A stretch of 64,000 nucleotides of DNA from Oscillospiraceae bacterium. Its GTDB lineage: Bacteria; Bacillota; Clostridia; Oscillospirales; Oscillospiraceae. Made by a program: the position numbers and the translations under genes. Under the pieces are notes generated by a model. The model worked only from the letters and a program-made list of their open reading frames with translations. It had not been told where the DNA came from and did no database searches. Location of the stretch: positions 1 through 64,000 of the forward strand of contig JAHHSG010000010.1 of NCBI GenBank assembly GCA_020025305.1, read 5' to 3'. This document shows positions 41,678-50,611 of the stretch, piece by piece (within the stretch, counting starts at the first letter, position 1; every line of letters begins with the position of its first letter).

Positions 41678-41734
41678 CACAACCTAACATAACCAGCGTG
41701 GGGTAAATCTACTGATGGGGAGAAGGGATTGTGC

Positions 41735-42475
41735 ATGACTTGTGCTAAATACATGAACGGTACCGCACTGAAAATATTGGCCATGGCCACCATGCTCTGC
41801 GACCACATCTGGGGTATAGGTCTTTCGGATCATATATGGCTTCACATAGTGGGGCGGTTGGCTTTTCCCATCTTTGCTTTTCTGATTGCCGAGGGATACG
41901 CCCATACCAAAAATTTCAAGGCCTACTGCTTACGGTTGCTGTGCTTTGCTCTGGTGGCAGAGATTCCCTTCAATCTGATGATGGGCAGTCCTCTGTATCC
42001 CTTCCACCAAAACGTGATGTTTACCTTTCTTCTGGCGCTGCTTCTGCTGCGGGGGCTGGATAAATTTTTAGAAAAATATTCCTCGCCCATGGTGCAAATT
42101 ATTTTCGCCGCATTGTTCACTGCCTTGGGCTACGCTCTTGGAATCGTCACCTTTGTGGATTACTTCGGCTGCGGCATCCTGACTGTATTTCTCTTCTATT
42201 TTACCCGCGAAAAGCGATGGGGCTGGCTGTTGCAGCTGGCAGGAATGTGGTACATCAACTGGGTGCTGCTGGGTGGCTACTCCTTTGTCCTGCACTGGAT
42301 GGGCCATGAAATTCTCGTTCCCCTGCAAGCCTTCGCACTGCTGGCCCTCCTACCGATTTGGCTCTATAATGCGCAGCGTGGCCCCGGCGGCAAAGCGTTC
42401 CAGTACTTTACCTATGCCTTCTACCCCGGCCATATCCTCATTCTCGTGCTCTTAGCTCGCTGGATGGGGAGTTAA
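41735..42475 (+). CDS. TraX-family membrane protein
   Basis: TraX in F-plasmid transfer acetylates pilin, but most chromosomal homologues in Firmicutes have no conjugation context and an unknown acyl-transfer role. The 246-aa protein has about seven membrane segments and the family pattern ALKILAMATMLCDHIWGIG, HIVGRLAFPIFAFLIAEGY (GRxxFPIFxF) and late YAFYPGHI. The start is the ATG at 41735 with AAGGG upstream; ATG 41753 is an alternative. It is monocistronic, with no transfer genes nearby. Confidence 0.87.
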   Translation: MTCAKYMNGTALKILAMATMLCDHIWGIGLSDHIWLHIVGRLAFPIFAFLIAEGYAHTKNFKAYCLRLLCFALVAEIPFNLMMGSPLYPFHQNVMFTFLLALLLLRGLDKFLEKYSSPMVQIIFAALFTALGYALGIVTFVDYFGCGILTVFLFYFTREKRWGWLLQLAGMWYINWVLLGGYSFVLHWMGHEILVPLQAFALLALLPIWLYNAQRGPGGKAFQYFTYAFYPGHILILVLLARWMGS

Positions 42476-42619
42476 GACATCGTGGCAACGCCAAAGGCCG
42501 AACATCTGCGTTTTTCTTTATCTGATCGTGGCGATAGCATCAGCGGCGCGGGCTGCTCGTTCCATTTCTTGAACTCGTCATTCAACTTCTACACGCTCTA
42601 TGCTATGATCCAATTCGCC
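42476..42619. other. Short intergenic stretch after traX
   Basis: No open frame, RNA or repeat that I can support. It runs into the terminator of the spoIVB remnant on the opposite strand. Confidence 0.5.
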
Positions 42620-42654
42620 AAAAATCCCGGGTAGAAAATCAACCCGGGATTTTT
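42620..42654 (-). terminator. Terminator behind the spoIVB remnant
   Basis: AAAAATCCCGGGT and ACCCGGGATTTTT form a 13-bp stem around 9 nt, directly after the remnant's TAA. It can also end traX transcription from the other side. Confidence 0.88.
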
Positions 42655-42735
42655 TTACGCCGCAGCGCCCAACATATTTTCAATGAAGATACCATCCCCC
42701 TTGGTGGGGTCATTGACCAGCACATGAGTGATTAC
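42655..42735 (-). pseudogene. spoIVB 3'-end remnant (truncated paralogue)
   Basis: The minus strand encodes IVITHVLVNDPTKGDGIFIE and ends NMLGAAA then TAA. Intact spoIVB ends AVTHVLVNDPTKGYGIFIEN-MLDAAE. About 22 of the last 26 residues match. The DNA has drifted, with numerous silent changes, so the copy is old. No other part of spoIVB is present, and the sequence upstream becomes unrelated before the XRE gene. Confidence 0.85.
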
Positions 42736-42805
42736 GATGAGGGGCAACAGCAGATTAATCCGAAGATGTAGATTTCACACGACCCAAAAGGAAAGCAAAG
42801 TATGC

Positions 42806-43198
42806 TCATTTTTGATCCTGCAACAAATACATAGATATGGACGCAAGGCCGATGCCCAGCATGATCATTCCTAATCTGGCATCCAGCTGATCCAAAATCA
42901 TAAGTACGGTCACTGCGACGCCCATCGCAAGAGGAACCGCCCTTAAAATTAACGCCGTGATCTCCTGCACTTTTTTATTGATCGGGGACGATGATGTTTC
43001 ACCATTCATCAACTGATCCACGGTTACTCCAAGGATTTCTGCCAGCTTTGGAACCGAGCTGATATCTGGACAGGACAGATCCCGTTCCCACTTGGATACA
43101 GCTTTATCTGTTACACCCATTTGTTCTGCCAGCTGCGCCTGGGTCATTCCTTTTTCTTTTCTATGCTCTGTAATTAACACACCAAGTGATTTTTTCAT
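42806..43198 (-). CDS. XRE-family regulator with membrane anchor
   Basis: The 130-aa protein has an N-terminal Cro/C1 helix-turn-helix (about 7-62, MTQAQLAEQMGVTDKAVSKW and later ERDLSCPD), the most common arrangement of small Firmicute regulators. A short linker and two hydrophobic segments follow (about 85-128), so it should be held at the membrane. GGGGG lies before the ATG. It is flanked by the spoIVB remnant and spoIVB, all on the same strand. The target is unknown; it may regulate itself. Confidence 0.86.
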   Translation of the reverse strand: MKKSLGVLITEHRKEKGMTQAQLAEQMGVTDKAVSKWERDLSCPDISSVPKLAEILGVTVDQLMNGETSSSPINKKVQEITALILRAVPLAMGVAVTVLMILDQLDARLGMIMLGIGLASISMYLLQDQK

Positions 43199-43237
43199 TT
43201 TGTATTCCCCCTACGCCTGTATTTATTCTGTGCAATC

Positions 43238-43266
43238 AGTGTACCATGACAGCAAAGTTTGTTCAA
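43238..43266 (-). promoter_or_regulatory. Promoter of XRE gene
   Basis: TTGAAC (43266-43261), a 17-bp spacer and TACACT (43243-43238) on the minus strand. Confidence 0.7.
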
Positions 43267-43395
43267 CCAACCGGTAGTTTATACGGGTAGAGAAACAGTT
43301 TACAGGCAGTTGAGAAAACTCTATCAAATCCTCAGCCTCCTCTGTTTGATTTATGTTGATAGCATGGCAGAACTATACCACACAAAGCAGAAAAT

Positions 43396-43421
43396 GGCAG
43401 AGGTGATTTCTCACCTCTGCC
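43396..43421 (-). terminator. Terminator of spoIVB
   Basis: GGCAGAGGTGA and TCACCTCTGCC form an 11-bp stem around 4 nt, then ATTTTC on the minus strand. Confidence 0.8.
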
Positions 43422-43429
43422 GCTTTTGG

Positions 43430-44461
43430 TTATTCTGCTGCATCCAGCATATTCTCGATAAAGATACCATACCCCTTCGTGGGATCGTTGACCAGCACAT
43501 GAGTGACGGCACCCACCAATCTACCGTCCTGGATAATTGGGCTGCCACTCATCCCCTGCACAATACCACCGGTGGTCTCCAGCAGCCGGGGATCCGTAAT
43601 CCGCACCATCATATTACGGGTGGTCTGGAGTTCCGGATAGATGTGTTCGATTTCCACCGTATACTCCTCCACCGTGTCACCTGTGATAGTGGAACGGATG
43701 GTGGCCGCGCCGGTGTGAATCTGGTCGTTCCGTGCTACAGGCAATGCCTCCTGGCAGCAAAGGAATGACTCATCCCCCACTGCGCCAAAAATGCCCTCAG
43801 CGGTATTGGAACACAGTGTTCCCACGTCTCGCTGCACGGAAAAATCACCTTTCAGCTCCCCGGGATCTCCTTTTTCGCCCTTTTTCACCGCCTGCACTGT
43901 TGTCTCCATAATAGAGCCAGAGGCCAAAGGCATCAGCTTTGCCGTATCCACATCCGTGATGCCATGGCCAAGTGCACCATAGGTGCCGCGCTCCGGGTCA
44001 TAGTAGGTCATGGTACCAATGCCCGCCATGCTGTCCCGAATCCAGGCCCCCATGCGATACACATCATCTTCACAGCGCACGGGGGTAATGGAGGTATCCA
44101 CCGTCTTACTGCCGCGCCGTACCTGCAGTGCTAACGGAGCCTCTCCGTTTTCCCGCAAAATTTCCTGCACATGCTCGGTGGACTGCACTTTTTCATCGTT
44201 CATACGGACAATGAGGTCTCCTTCCTTCAAACCGCAGTCCTTTGCAGGGGAAACAGAGGTTCCATCGCTTTCCACCTCCGAGGTAGATACCACCAGCACG
44301 CCATCGGAAAACAACTTAATCCCCACCGTCTGCCCCAATGGGATCAAGGTTCGTTCATCCTCCTGTGCCCAAGCCGGTGTGCAGCTAAGGCTAATGCACA
44401 GCAAGGCAGCCAAAAACGCACTCCATCCGCGCCAGAGTTTCTTTTTGCGCATTTCATGCAT
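43430..44461 (-). CDS. spoIVB: SpoIVB serine peptidase
   Basis: SpoIVB is secreted from the forespore and cleaves SpoIVFA, releasing sigma-K activation in the mother cell. The 343-aa protein has an N-terminal membrane/signal segment (about 10-32), a PDZ domain (about 55-120, DCGLKEGDLIVRMNDEKV), and the peptidase domain with His166 in GALGHGI, Asp290 in RITDPRL and Ser305 in GMSGSPI. These are spaced like H236, D363 and S378 of the Bacillus enzyme. In Bacillus spo0A follows; here the XRE gene follows and spo0A is absent. AGGGGTGA precedes the ATG. Confidence 0.95.
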   Translation of the reverse strand: MHEMRKKKLWRGWSAFLAALLCISLSCTPAWAQEDERTLIPLGQTVGIKLFSDGVLVVSTSEVESDGTSVSPAKDCGLKEGDLIVRMNDEKVQSTEHVQEILRENGEAPLALQVRRGSKTVDTSITPVRCEDDVYRMGAWIRDSMAGIGTMTYYDPERGTYGALGHGITDVDTAKLMPLASGSIMETTVQAVKKGEKGDPGELKGDFSVQRDVGTLCSNTAEGIFGAVGDESFLCCQEALPVARNDQIHTGAATIRSTITGDTVEEYTVEIEHIYPELQTTRNMMVRITDPRLLETTGGIVQGMSGSPIIQDGRLVGAVTHVLVNDPTKGYGIFIENMLDAAE

Positions 44462-44796
44462 CGGATCACCCCTTTTTTCAATTGTGCCGTCGACGACAGA
44501 TTTAATTTATGCAATTTTCATCGCTTTACTTCCCTCAAAAAAAGAGAAACGCCCCACAATTTGACAGCACTTGAAAAAACAAAAAACAAAAAATAAAAAA
44601 GCAAAAAATTCCAATGACGCATAAAAACGGCTGCAAGGACCAGCTGAGGCTGTGTCAAAATCTTCCGGCAGCTCTCCAATGCGTTCTTTGCAGCGATCCA
44701 CCGATTGCGCCAACATGTTCGCGCCGTATTCCAGCCAGCTGCACCAATGCTTAGGGATTCCATCTGTAAACTGCAAAAGCACTGGCGCACAAGGCA
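44462..44796. other. Intergenic region between ftsZ terminator and spoIVB
   Basis: About 335 bp with no gene I can support. The minus strand holds two overlapping open frames of about 96 codons with no ribosome-binding site and a strange F-rich tail. That tail comes from a homopurine/poly-A tract at about 44575-44608 on the + strand. The spoIVB promoter should lie near 44470-44520, but I cannot fit a clean sigma-F or sigma-G consensus. Confidence 0.5.
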
Positions 44797-44832
44797 CAAA
44801 AAAGACACTGCAGAAAAATCTCTGCAGTGTCT
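44797..44832 (-). terminator. Terminator of ftsZ
   Basis: AGACACTGCAGA and TCTGCAGTGTCT form a 12-bp stem around 6 nt, with a six-U tail on the minus strand. Confidence 0.92.
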
Positions 44833-44845
44833 CGTTGATTTAAAT

Positions 44846-45985
44846 TCAAAATCTGTCGCCGCGGTTGAAGATCTTCAAAATCTCCTCAAAGGAGCGATCT
44901 GCTTCCGCCTCTTCGGCCATCTGCTCAGCTGTCATCTCATCCAGCGGCTGTCTGGCCAAATCCGCCTGTGCAGGCTCCGCCACAGGTGCGGCAGCCGCAG
45001 GGGTCTCGGCCACAGGCTCCTCGCTGCTCTCCTCAGAAAAACCGGTCGCAATAACGGTCACACGAATCTCATCTTCCAGCGTCTCATCAAAGGTAGCACC
45101 GAAGATGGTGAGTGCATCGGGATGGACAGCCTGCTGCACCAATGTGGCGGCCTGCTCCACTTCCTCCAAGCCGATATCCATGGAGCCGGTTACATTGATC
45201 AGCACGCCGCGGGCACCGTTGATCGATGTCTCCAGCAGAGGACTGGAAATCGCCATACGGGCAGCTTCCTCGGCCTTATTCTTACCGGCAGCACGACCCA
45301 CACCCATGTGGGCAAGACCTGCATCCTTCATGATAGCGGAAACGTCGGCAAAGTCCAAATTGATAAAGCCGGTATCCCGAATCAGATCCGAAATGCTCTG
45401 CACGGCCTGCCGCAGCACATCATCGGCAATCTCAAAGGCGTTGGCGAAGGTGATCTTCTGATCTGTGGCATGCTTGAGCCGCTCATTGGGGATGATCACC
45501 AGAGAGTCCACCCGCTCACGCAGCGTAGCAATGCCGTTCTCGGCCTGCTGCATACGGCGCCGGCCTTCAAAGCCAAAGGGCTTGGTCACCACGCCTACCG
45601 TCAAAATGCCCATTTCACGGGCAATCTCGGCCACAATGGGAGCGCCGCCCGTACCGGTACCGCCGCCCATACCGGCGGTGATGAACACCATATCCGTATC
45701 CTCTATCGCCTTGGCGATTTGGCTGCGGCTCTCCTCGGCGGATTTCTTACCCACCTCAGGATTGGAACCGGCACCTTTACCGTGGGTCAATTTTTCACCA
45801 ATCTGAATCTTATAAGTGGCACTGGAGGCATTTAACGCCTGCTTGTCCGTATTTACCGCCACAAATTCCACGCCTTTTGCGCCGGAACGAACCATGCGGT
45901 TCACCACATTGTTGCCGCCGCCGCCTACGCCGACGACTTTAATATTCACCACATTTTCAGGTCCTGTTTCAAATCCAAACGCCAT
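44846..45985 (-). CDS. ftsZ: Cell division protein FtsZ
   Basis: FtsZ is the tubulin-like GTPase that forms the division ring. The 379-aa protein has the N-terminal GVGGGGNNVVNRM, the GTP-binding GGGTGTGGAP (about 107-116), the catalytic T7-loop region NLDFADVSAIM, and after a variable A/P/E-rich linker the C-terminal EEILKIFNRGDRF that binds FtsA/SepF-type anchors. It has its own promoter and terminator, so it can be expressed apart from the upstream wall genes. ftsA, usually just before ftsZ, is missing. Confidence 0.97.
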   Translation of the reverse strand: MAFGFETGPENVVNIKVVGVGGGGNNVVNRMVRSGAKGVEFVAVNTDKQALNASSATYKIQIGEKLTHGKGAGSNPEVGKKSAEESRSQIAKAIEDTDMVFITAGMGGGTGTGGAPIVAEIAREMGILTVGVVTKPFGFEGRRRMQQAENGIATLRERVDSLVIIPNERLKHATDQKITFANAFEIADDVLRQAVQSISDLIRDTGFINLDFADVSAIMKDAGLAHMGVGRAAGKNKAEEAARMAISSPLLETSINGARGVLINVTGSMDIGLEEVEQAATLVQQAVHPDALTIFGATFDETLEDEIRVTVIATGFSEESSEEPVAETPAAAAPVAEPAQADLARQPLDEMTAEQMAEEAEADRSFEEILKIFNRGDRF

Positions 45986-46067
45986 GATGGTTCCTCCTGC
46001 CAGATATGTTATGTCAAAGACGAATTGTCTGATGATACATGCAATACGTATAGTATATTTATGTTAT

Positions 46068-46096
46068 ATTGTATTACGAAATTTTATCATCGTCAA
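46068..46096 (-). promoter_or_regulatory. Promoter of ftsZ
   Basis: TTGACG (46096-46091), a 17-bp spacer and TACAAT (46073-46068) on the minus strand, in the gap between ftsQ and ftsZ. Confidence 0.75.
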
Positions 46097-46130
46097 GTAT
46101 TTCCATCGGTTTTCTGCGGTCTTTTCGCAT

Positions 46131-46889
46131 TTAATCCATAATGAAATGCGCCTCGCCATCCTCAGTCAGTTTCAACGTTCCCCGCTCATAATTTTCCAGT
46201 TTTTCAACCACTGCGGAAAGAAAATTCAGCTTGTAGTCGAAATCCGTATTCCAAGGAAGTTCTACGTCGAAACGATCCAGATACCGCAGGGAAATCACAT
46301 GGGGGTCTTCCAAATGGATGGCTTGTACATCCCCCAGCATCCCCTTATTTTGCAGCTGCTCCAGCAGCTGCAAAAGCTGCCGCAGCGCCAGTTCATTGTC
46401 CGCAGCAGCCACTGCCGGCGTACTTGCTTGGGGATCGGCAAGGGTCAGGCCGGTAACGGCGGCACAATTCGCCGCCGCATCCGGCTCTATTCCCTCCAAA
46501 ATCTTGCCTGTATGACAAATGAGCCACATCTTGCCATCCTGCTCAACCCCTGCCATTTCCGTGCATTCCCGCACTTCAAGGCAGAGTGTATCCGGCAGTT
46601 TGCGATAAATCCGCACCGACTCAATATAAGGCAATGTTCCGGTGATGTTTCTGGCAATCTGGTACTTATTGAGCATATAGAGATTATCCCCCTGCCGGAC
46701 ACCGCCGGCAGCGATAATTTCCTCATTACCGTAACGACTATTGCCGGTAATTTCAATATGATCCGCCTTAAAAAAGACCGCCAACGCCGCACCTACCGCG
46801 CCTAAAATCAGCAAAACGCACAGCAGGCGGTAAAGCACGGCAAACCTGCCCTTCCTGCGTCTTCGATTGCGTCTCTTTCTTCTGGCCAT
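46131..46889 (-). CDS. ftsQ: FtsQ/DivIB-type division protein
   Basis: FtsQ/DivIB links the divisome core FtsL-FtsB to the ring. The 252-aa protein has a highly basic cytoplasmic tail (MARRKRRNRRRRKGR), one membrane helix (about 17-42), and an external POTRA domain (about 45-115, HIEITGNSRYGNEEIIAAGG), followed by a beta domain ending EDGEAHFIMD. It is 23 nt after murA on the same strand. The length and single-pass shape are normal for Firmicutes. Confidence 0.9.
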   Translation of the reverse strand: MARRKRRNRRRRKGRFAVLYRLLCVLLILGAVGAALAVFFKADHIEITGNSRYGNEEIIAAGGVRQGDNLYMLNKYQIARNITGTLPYIESVRIYRKLPDTLCLEVRECTEMAGVEQDGKMWLICHTGKILEGIEPDAAANCAAVTGLTLADPQASTPAVAAADNELALRQLLQLLEQLQNKGMLGDVQAIHLEDPHVISLRYLDRFDVELPWNTDFDYKLNFLSAVVEKLENYERGTLKLTEDGEAHFIMD

Positions 46890-46912
46890 ATCTGTTCCTT
46901 TCGTATATCTCT

Positions 46913-48178
46913 TCAGATATCCTCGTTTGATACCTCTTCCGTATGTATATCTGCGCCCAGCACCTGTAGATCCCCTACAAGATCGGCGTACCCGCGATAG
47001 ATGTGGTGGGTATGGGTCACCTGTGTTGTTCCCTCAGCCTGCAGGCCTGCCACCACCAGTGCCGCCCCGCCTCGCAGGTCTGTGGCACGCATCCGTGCAC
47101 CGTGGAGTTTTTCTACACCGCACACCACAGCCACACGTCCCTCCAGACGCACATCTGCGCCCATACGCTGCAATTCCGGCACATGGCGATAACGGTTTTC
47201 AAACATATTCTCCACGAATACAGTCGTACCTCGGCTGCGCAGCAGCGCCGCCATTACCTCAGCCTGGGCATCGGTGGGAAATCCGGGATAGGGCGAAGTG
47301 CGGATGGGGCTGACACCAGACAGTACGCCGTCACTCCATAGCCGAATACTTTCCGGATTACAGCTAATACGGCATCCCGCCTGCTGCAGCGCCGTGGTCA
47401 CCGTGGACAAATGGCGGTAATCCACACCTTTAAGGCAGATCTCCCCGCCTGCGGCTGCCGCCGCCGAGAGATAGGTCGCTGCCACAATTCGATCCCCGAT
47501 GAGGATATGCTCACAGCCGTGGAGCTTTTTTTTGCCAACCACTGTCACCGTAGAACTGCCGGCGCCCCGGACACTGGCCCCCATGGCACAGAGAAAATTC
47601 TGGAGATCCACGATCTCCGGTTCGCGGGCCGCGTTGGAAATTGTGGTAACTCCCTCTGCCCCGCAGGCCGCCAACACCGCATTTTCCGTAGCACCTACGC
47701 TGGGGATCGACAGCACAATCTCTGCCCCCTGCAAGCGGGGTGCCGCGCATTGTAAGCTGCCGCCCTCTTCCCGAATCTCTGCGCCCAGACTTCGCAGGGC
47801 CGCAAGATGCAGATCAATGGGCCGAGGCCCCAGTTCACAGCCACCGGGATAGGAAGTCTCGGCATAACCGCAGCGGCTTAAAACCGCGCCTAAGAAAATC
47901 ACTGACGAGCGCATTTTCCGCATGAGCACATCGGGAATATCGCAGCGGCTCATCCCCGTTGTGTCCACCAACAGATCCTGCCCCTCCCATCGGGCTTCAC
48001 ACCCCAGATAGCGCAGAATTTCCACTGACGTCTCCACATCCCGCAGCTGCGGGCAGTTTCGGATACAGCACTGCCCCTCACTCAACAGAGAAGCCGCCAA
48101 AATAGGCAGCACACTGTTTTTGGCCCCCTGTACTATCAACTGGCCGGACAATCTCCGTCCGCCTTGCACAATAATCAT
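46913..48178 (-). CDS. murA: UDP-N-acetylglucosamine 1-carboxyvinyltransferase
   Basis: MurA makes the first committed precursor of peptidoglycan by adding enolpyruvate to UDP-GlcNAc. The 421-aa protein has GAKNSVLPILAASLL at the start and the catalytic Cys114 in SYPGGCELGPRPIDLHL, the residue hit by fosfomycin. It is intact, so target-site fosfomycin resistance by Asp replacement is not expected. It lies inside the dcw cluster between murG and ftsQ, the place where Bacillus has murB and Clostridia often have murA. Confidence 0.96.
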   Translation of the reverse strand: MIIVQGGRRLSGQLIVQGAKNSVLPILAASLLSEGQCCIRNCPQLRDVETSVEILRYLGCEARWEGQDLLVDTTGMSRCDIPDVLMRKMRSSVIFLGAVLSRCGYAETSYPGGCELGPRPIDLHLAALRSLGAEIREEGGSLQCAAPRLQGAEIVLSIPSVGATENAVLAACGAEGVTTISNAAREPEIVDLQNFLCAMGASVRGAGSSTVTVVGKKKLHGCEHILIGDRIVAATYLSAAAAAGGEICLKGVDYRHLSTVTTALQQAGCRISCNPESIRLWSDGVLSGVSPIRTSPYPGFPTDAQAEVMAALLRSRGTTVFVENMFENRYRHVPELQRMGADVRLEGRVAVVCGVEKLHGARMRATDLRGGAALVVAGLQAEGTTQVTHTHHIYRGYADLVGDLQVLGADIHTEEVSNEDI

Positions 48179-48248
48179 ACGCCGCTCCTCCGCTTTCCTG
48201 ACATTTTCATGCCATTCTATGCGCAGGACAAACGACGTGGTGCCCGGC

Positions 48249-49367
48249 CTACTTCAAAAGGCCCATCACCGCCTCATAGATCCGCTCTGTTGCCCCCCGA
48301 ATACCGAGCTCTGCCATTCCTTCGCTCATTGCCGCAAGCTTCTCCCGGTCCCTAAGGATCGCCGCCGCCGCTTCATAGAGGGATTTTCCATCACAACTCT
48401 CCTCTGCAACAACGCAGGCACCTCCATGGTCCGCCAATATCTTTGCATTTTTTTCCTGATGATGGTTGGTCACATAGGGAGAGGGCACCATCAATGCAGG
48501 CTTTCCCAGTGCGGTCAGCTCGCTGACCGTGGAAGCGCCGGCACGGCACATCACCAAATCTGCCGCCGCCATTACGGTGGCCATATCATAAATATATTCC
48601 CGCACATCCAGACCGGGACATCCCCTCAGTCCGCGTTCTGCCATGCCTTTTTGCATAGCACTCCAGCCGGAAGAGCCTGCGGCGTGAATATGATGAAAGG
48701 GCTGCCCCGCCGCTGCCTCGGCATCAAAAAAGTCCAACATTTTTGCATTCATATTGCTGGCACCGAGGCTTCCCCAGAAGGAGACCAATAAGGGCCGATC
48801 ATCGCGCAAACCCAGCTTCGCCCGAGCTTCACTCCTGTTCAGGGTAAAGAAATCGCCCCGCACCGGTGTCCCGGTCACTACAATCTTCTCCGGATTTTGA
48901 TAATAGGCACGGCAGTCCTCAAACCCCACCATCACACATTGGGCAAAGTTTTCCAGCATTTTTGTCGTAAGACCCGGCACTGCGTTGGACTCATGCACAG
49001 CAGTAGGGATTCCTCGCTTGGCCGCCTGCTTTACGATCGGGTAGCTGGCATACCCGCCGGTACCCACCACCAAATCCGGTTGAAACTCCCGAAGGATGGC
49101 CTTGGCACGGCTCGGTGCAGTCAGCAGATGCCCCACACTTTTCACATTGTGAACGATGTCCGCAGGGGCAAAGGAACGCTGCAATCCGGAGACCTCCACG
49201 CCACGGAAATCGTAGCCCTCTTTCTCCACCAGTTTACGCTCCATCCCCCGGGGTGTACCCACAAAGAGGACTTGTGTGGCAGGGTCTTTCTCCTGCATAT
49301 AGCTGGCCAGCGCCAAGGCCGGGTTGACATGCCCCGCCGTGCCGCCACAGGTAAAAATCACTTTCAT
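48249..49367 (-). CDS. murG: UDP-GlcNAc:lipid I N-acetylglucosaminyltransferase
   Basis: MurG turns lipid I into lipid II on the inner face of the membrane. The 372-aa GT28 enzyme has the N-terminal CGGTAGHVNPALALA (G-loop), the acceptor-side GTGGYASYP and ESNAVPG, and the UDP-sugar-binding RAGASTVSEL with NHHQEKNAK. AGGAGG precedes the ATG, and it starts 11 nt after ftsW, so the two are coupled, matching their consecutive roles in lipid II use. Confidence 0.96.
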   Translation of the reverse strand: MKVIFTCGGTAGHVNPALALASYMQEKDPATQVLFVGTPRGMERKLVEKEGYDFRGVEVSGLQRSFAPADIVHNVKSVGHLLTAPSRAKAILREFQPDLVVGTGGYASYPIVKQAAKRGIPTAVHESNAVPGLTTKMLENFAQCVMVGFEDCRAYYQNPEKIVVTGTPVRGDFFTLNRSEARAKLGLRDDRPLLVSFWGSLGASNMNAKMLDFFDAEAAAGQPFHHIHAAGSSGWSAMQKGMAERGLRGCPGLDVREYIYDMATVMAAADLVMCRAGASTVSELTALGKPALMVPSPYVTNHHQEKNAKILADHGGACVVAEESCDGKSLYEAAAAILRDREKLAAMSEGMAELGIRGATERIYEAVMGLLK

Positions 49368-49378
49368 TTCTTTTCCTC

Positions 49379-50572
49379 CTAGCCGTTTCTGGGTGCAGGG
49401 ATCTGTCGGGAAACGCTGAGCACAATCCCCATTTCCAGCAGCTGCAATGCCAGTGCCGTACCGCCATAGCTAAAGAACGGCAGAGAAATACCGGTGGCAG
49501 GAATCAGGCTGGTCACTACGGCAATATTCAAAAAGGTCTGCAAGCCTACCTGCGTCATAATGCCCACCACCAAAAGCGTACCAAAACGATCCCGGGCGTG
49601 AAGAGCAATCCAAAAGCCACGTAGGATCAGCATGGCAAAAATCAGCATAATGATGCAAGCGCCGATCATGCCCAATTCTTCGCAGACAATGGCAAAAATA
49701 AAGTCGTTGTGCTCCTCCGGTAAAAAGAGGAACTTCTGGCGGCTCTTACCAAAGCCCACGCCCAGCAATCCGCCGGAGCCAATGGAAATCAGGCTCTGGC
49801 ACATCTGATAGCCGTCCCCCTGAGGATCCAGCCAAGGATTCTTCCACATCTCGATACGGCTCGCACCATAGCGGATGGTGCCGGACTCCACCAGCTTAAC
49901 AAAGAGCACCGCAACAGCAGCCACGCCGCCAACGCCGGTGCTAACCATCCAACCGGGAATACCGCCCACACTCATCATCACAACACCGATACCTACAATC
50001 AATACCGTACCGGAGAGATGAGGCTCGAGCAGCATCAGCAGAGAAAAAGCCGCCAAAATGACCATATAGGGCAAAATTCCGTAGCGGATATCCCGCATCT
50101 TTTCCTTTTTTTTGGAAATGCTGTCAGCAAAGTAGAGAATGATTGCCAGCTTGGCGATCTCTGACGGCTGGAAGGTCAAGAGTTTTCCAACCCCCAGCCA
50201 CCGCGTGGCGTTATTAATGGTAATGCCTATACCGGGGATAATCACCAAGATCAGCAGGAAAAGCGCCACTCCTACCGACATTTTTGCAAAGCCTCGCAGC
50301 CGTTGATAGTTGGTTTTGCCTACCACCGCCATAGCGATAAAACCCAACGCAGCAAAAAGGGCCTGCCGCTTGATATAGTAAGCCCCGTCCCCCGACTCAT
50401 AATAGGCGGAGGGGAAGCTGGCGGAAAAGAGCATAATGAGTCCAATCCCGGTCAGCAATATCGTCAGCAGCAGAAACGGCAGATCCACGCTGCCCTTCGC
50501 CGCCTCACGGCTCTTTTGTTCGACGGTACGACGCTTCTCCTGCCGTGCCCTGGCATGTTCCTCTCGCGTCAT
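49379..50572 (-). CDS. FtsW/SpoVE-type SEDS glycosyltransferase
   Basis: SEDS proteins polymerise lipid II with a partner class B PBP. The 397-aa protein has a basic 30-residue tail and about ten membrane segments. It carries the SEDS signatures RWLGVGKLLTFQPSEIAKLA, the central EPHLSGTVLI, the conserved EEHNDFIFAIVCEELG, and PFFSYGGTAL. FtsW (division) and SpoVE (spore cortex) cannot be told apart by sequence here. Its place in the dcw cluster with the only PBP of the window suggests the division role at least. The murD gene normally before it is absent. Confidence 0.93.
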   Translation of the reverse strand: MTREEHARARQEKRRTVEQKSREAAKGSVDLPFLLLTILLTGIGLIMLFSASFPSAYYESGDGAYYIKRQALFAALGFIAMAVVGKTNYQRLRGFAKMSVGVALFLLILVIIPGIGITINNATRWLGVGKLLTFQPSEIAKLAIILYFADSISKKKEKMRDIRYGILPYMVILAAFSLLMLLEPHLSGTVLIVGIGVVMMSVGGIPGWMVSTGVGGVAAVAVLFVKLVESGTIRYGASRIEMWKNPWLDPQGDGYQMCQSLISIGSGGLLGVGFGKSRQKFLFLPEEHNDFIFAIVCEELGMIGACIIMLIFAMLILRGFWIALHARDRFGTLLVVGIMTQVGLQTFLNIAVVTSLIPATGISLPFFSYGGTALALQLLEMGIVLSVSRQIPAPRNG

Positions 50573-50611
50573 CGGTGCTCCCCTCCTTTCCTGAAAATCA
50601 AATCTTGCCGA

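Noticed and set aside
41735..42475. TraX as a sign of a conjugative element
   Set aside because: No relaxase, pilus or type IV secretion genes nearby; TraX homologues are common in Clostridia chromosomes.
42655..43500. spoIVB 3' repeats as att sites of an integrated element
   Set aside because: The two copies differ at many positions, and no integrase, excisionase or cargo beyond one XRE gene is present.
44462..44530. Sigma-F/G promoter upstream of spoIVB (GCATA with GGCACAATTG)
   Set aside because: The spacing is about 19 bp where about 15 is expected, so the match is not convincing.
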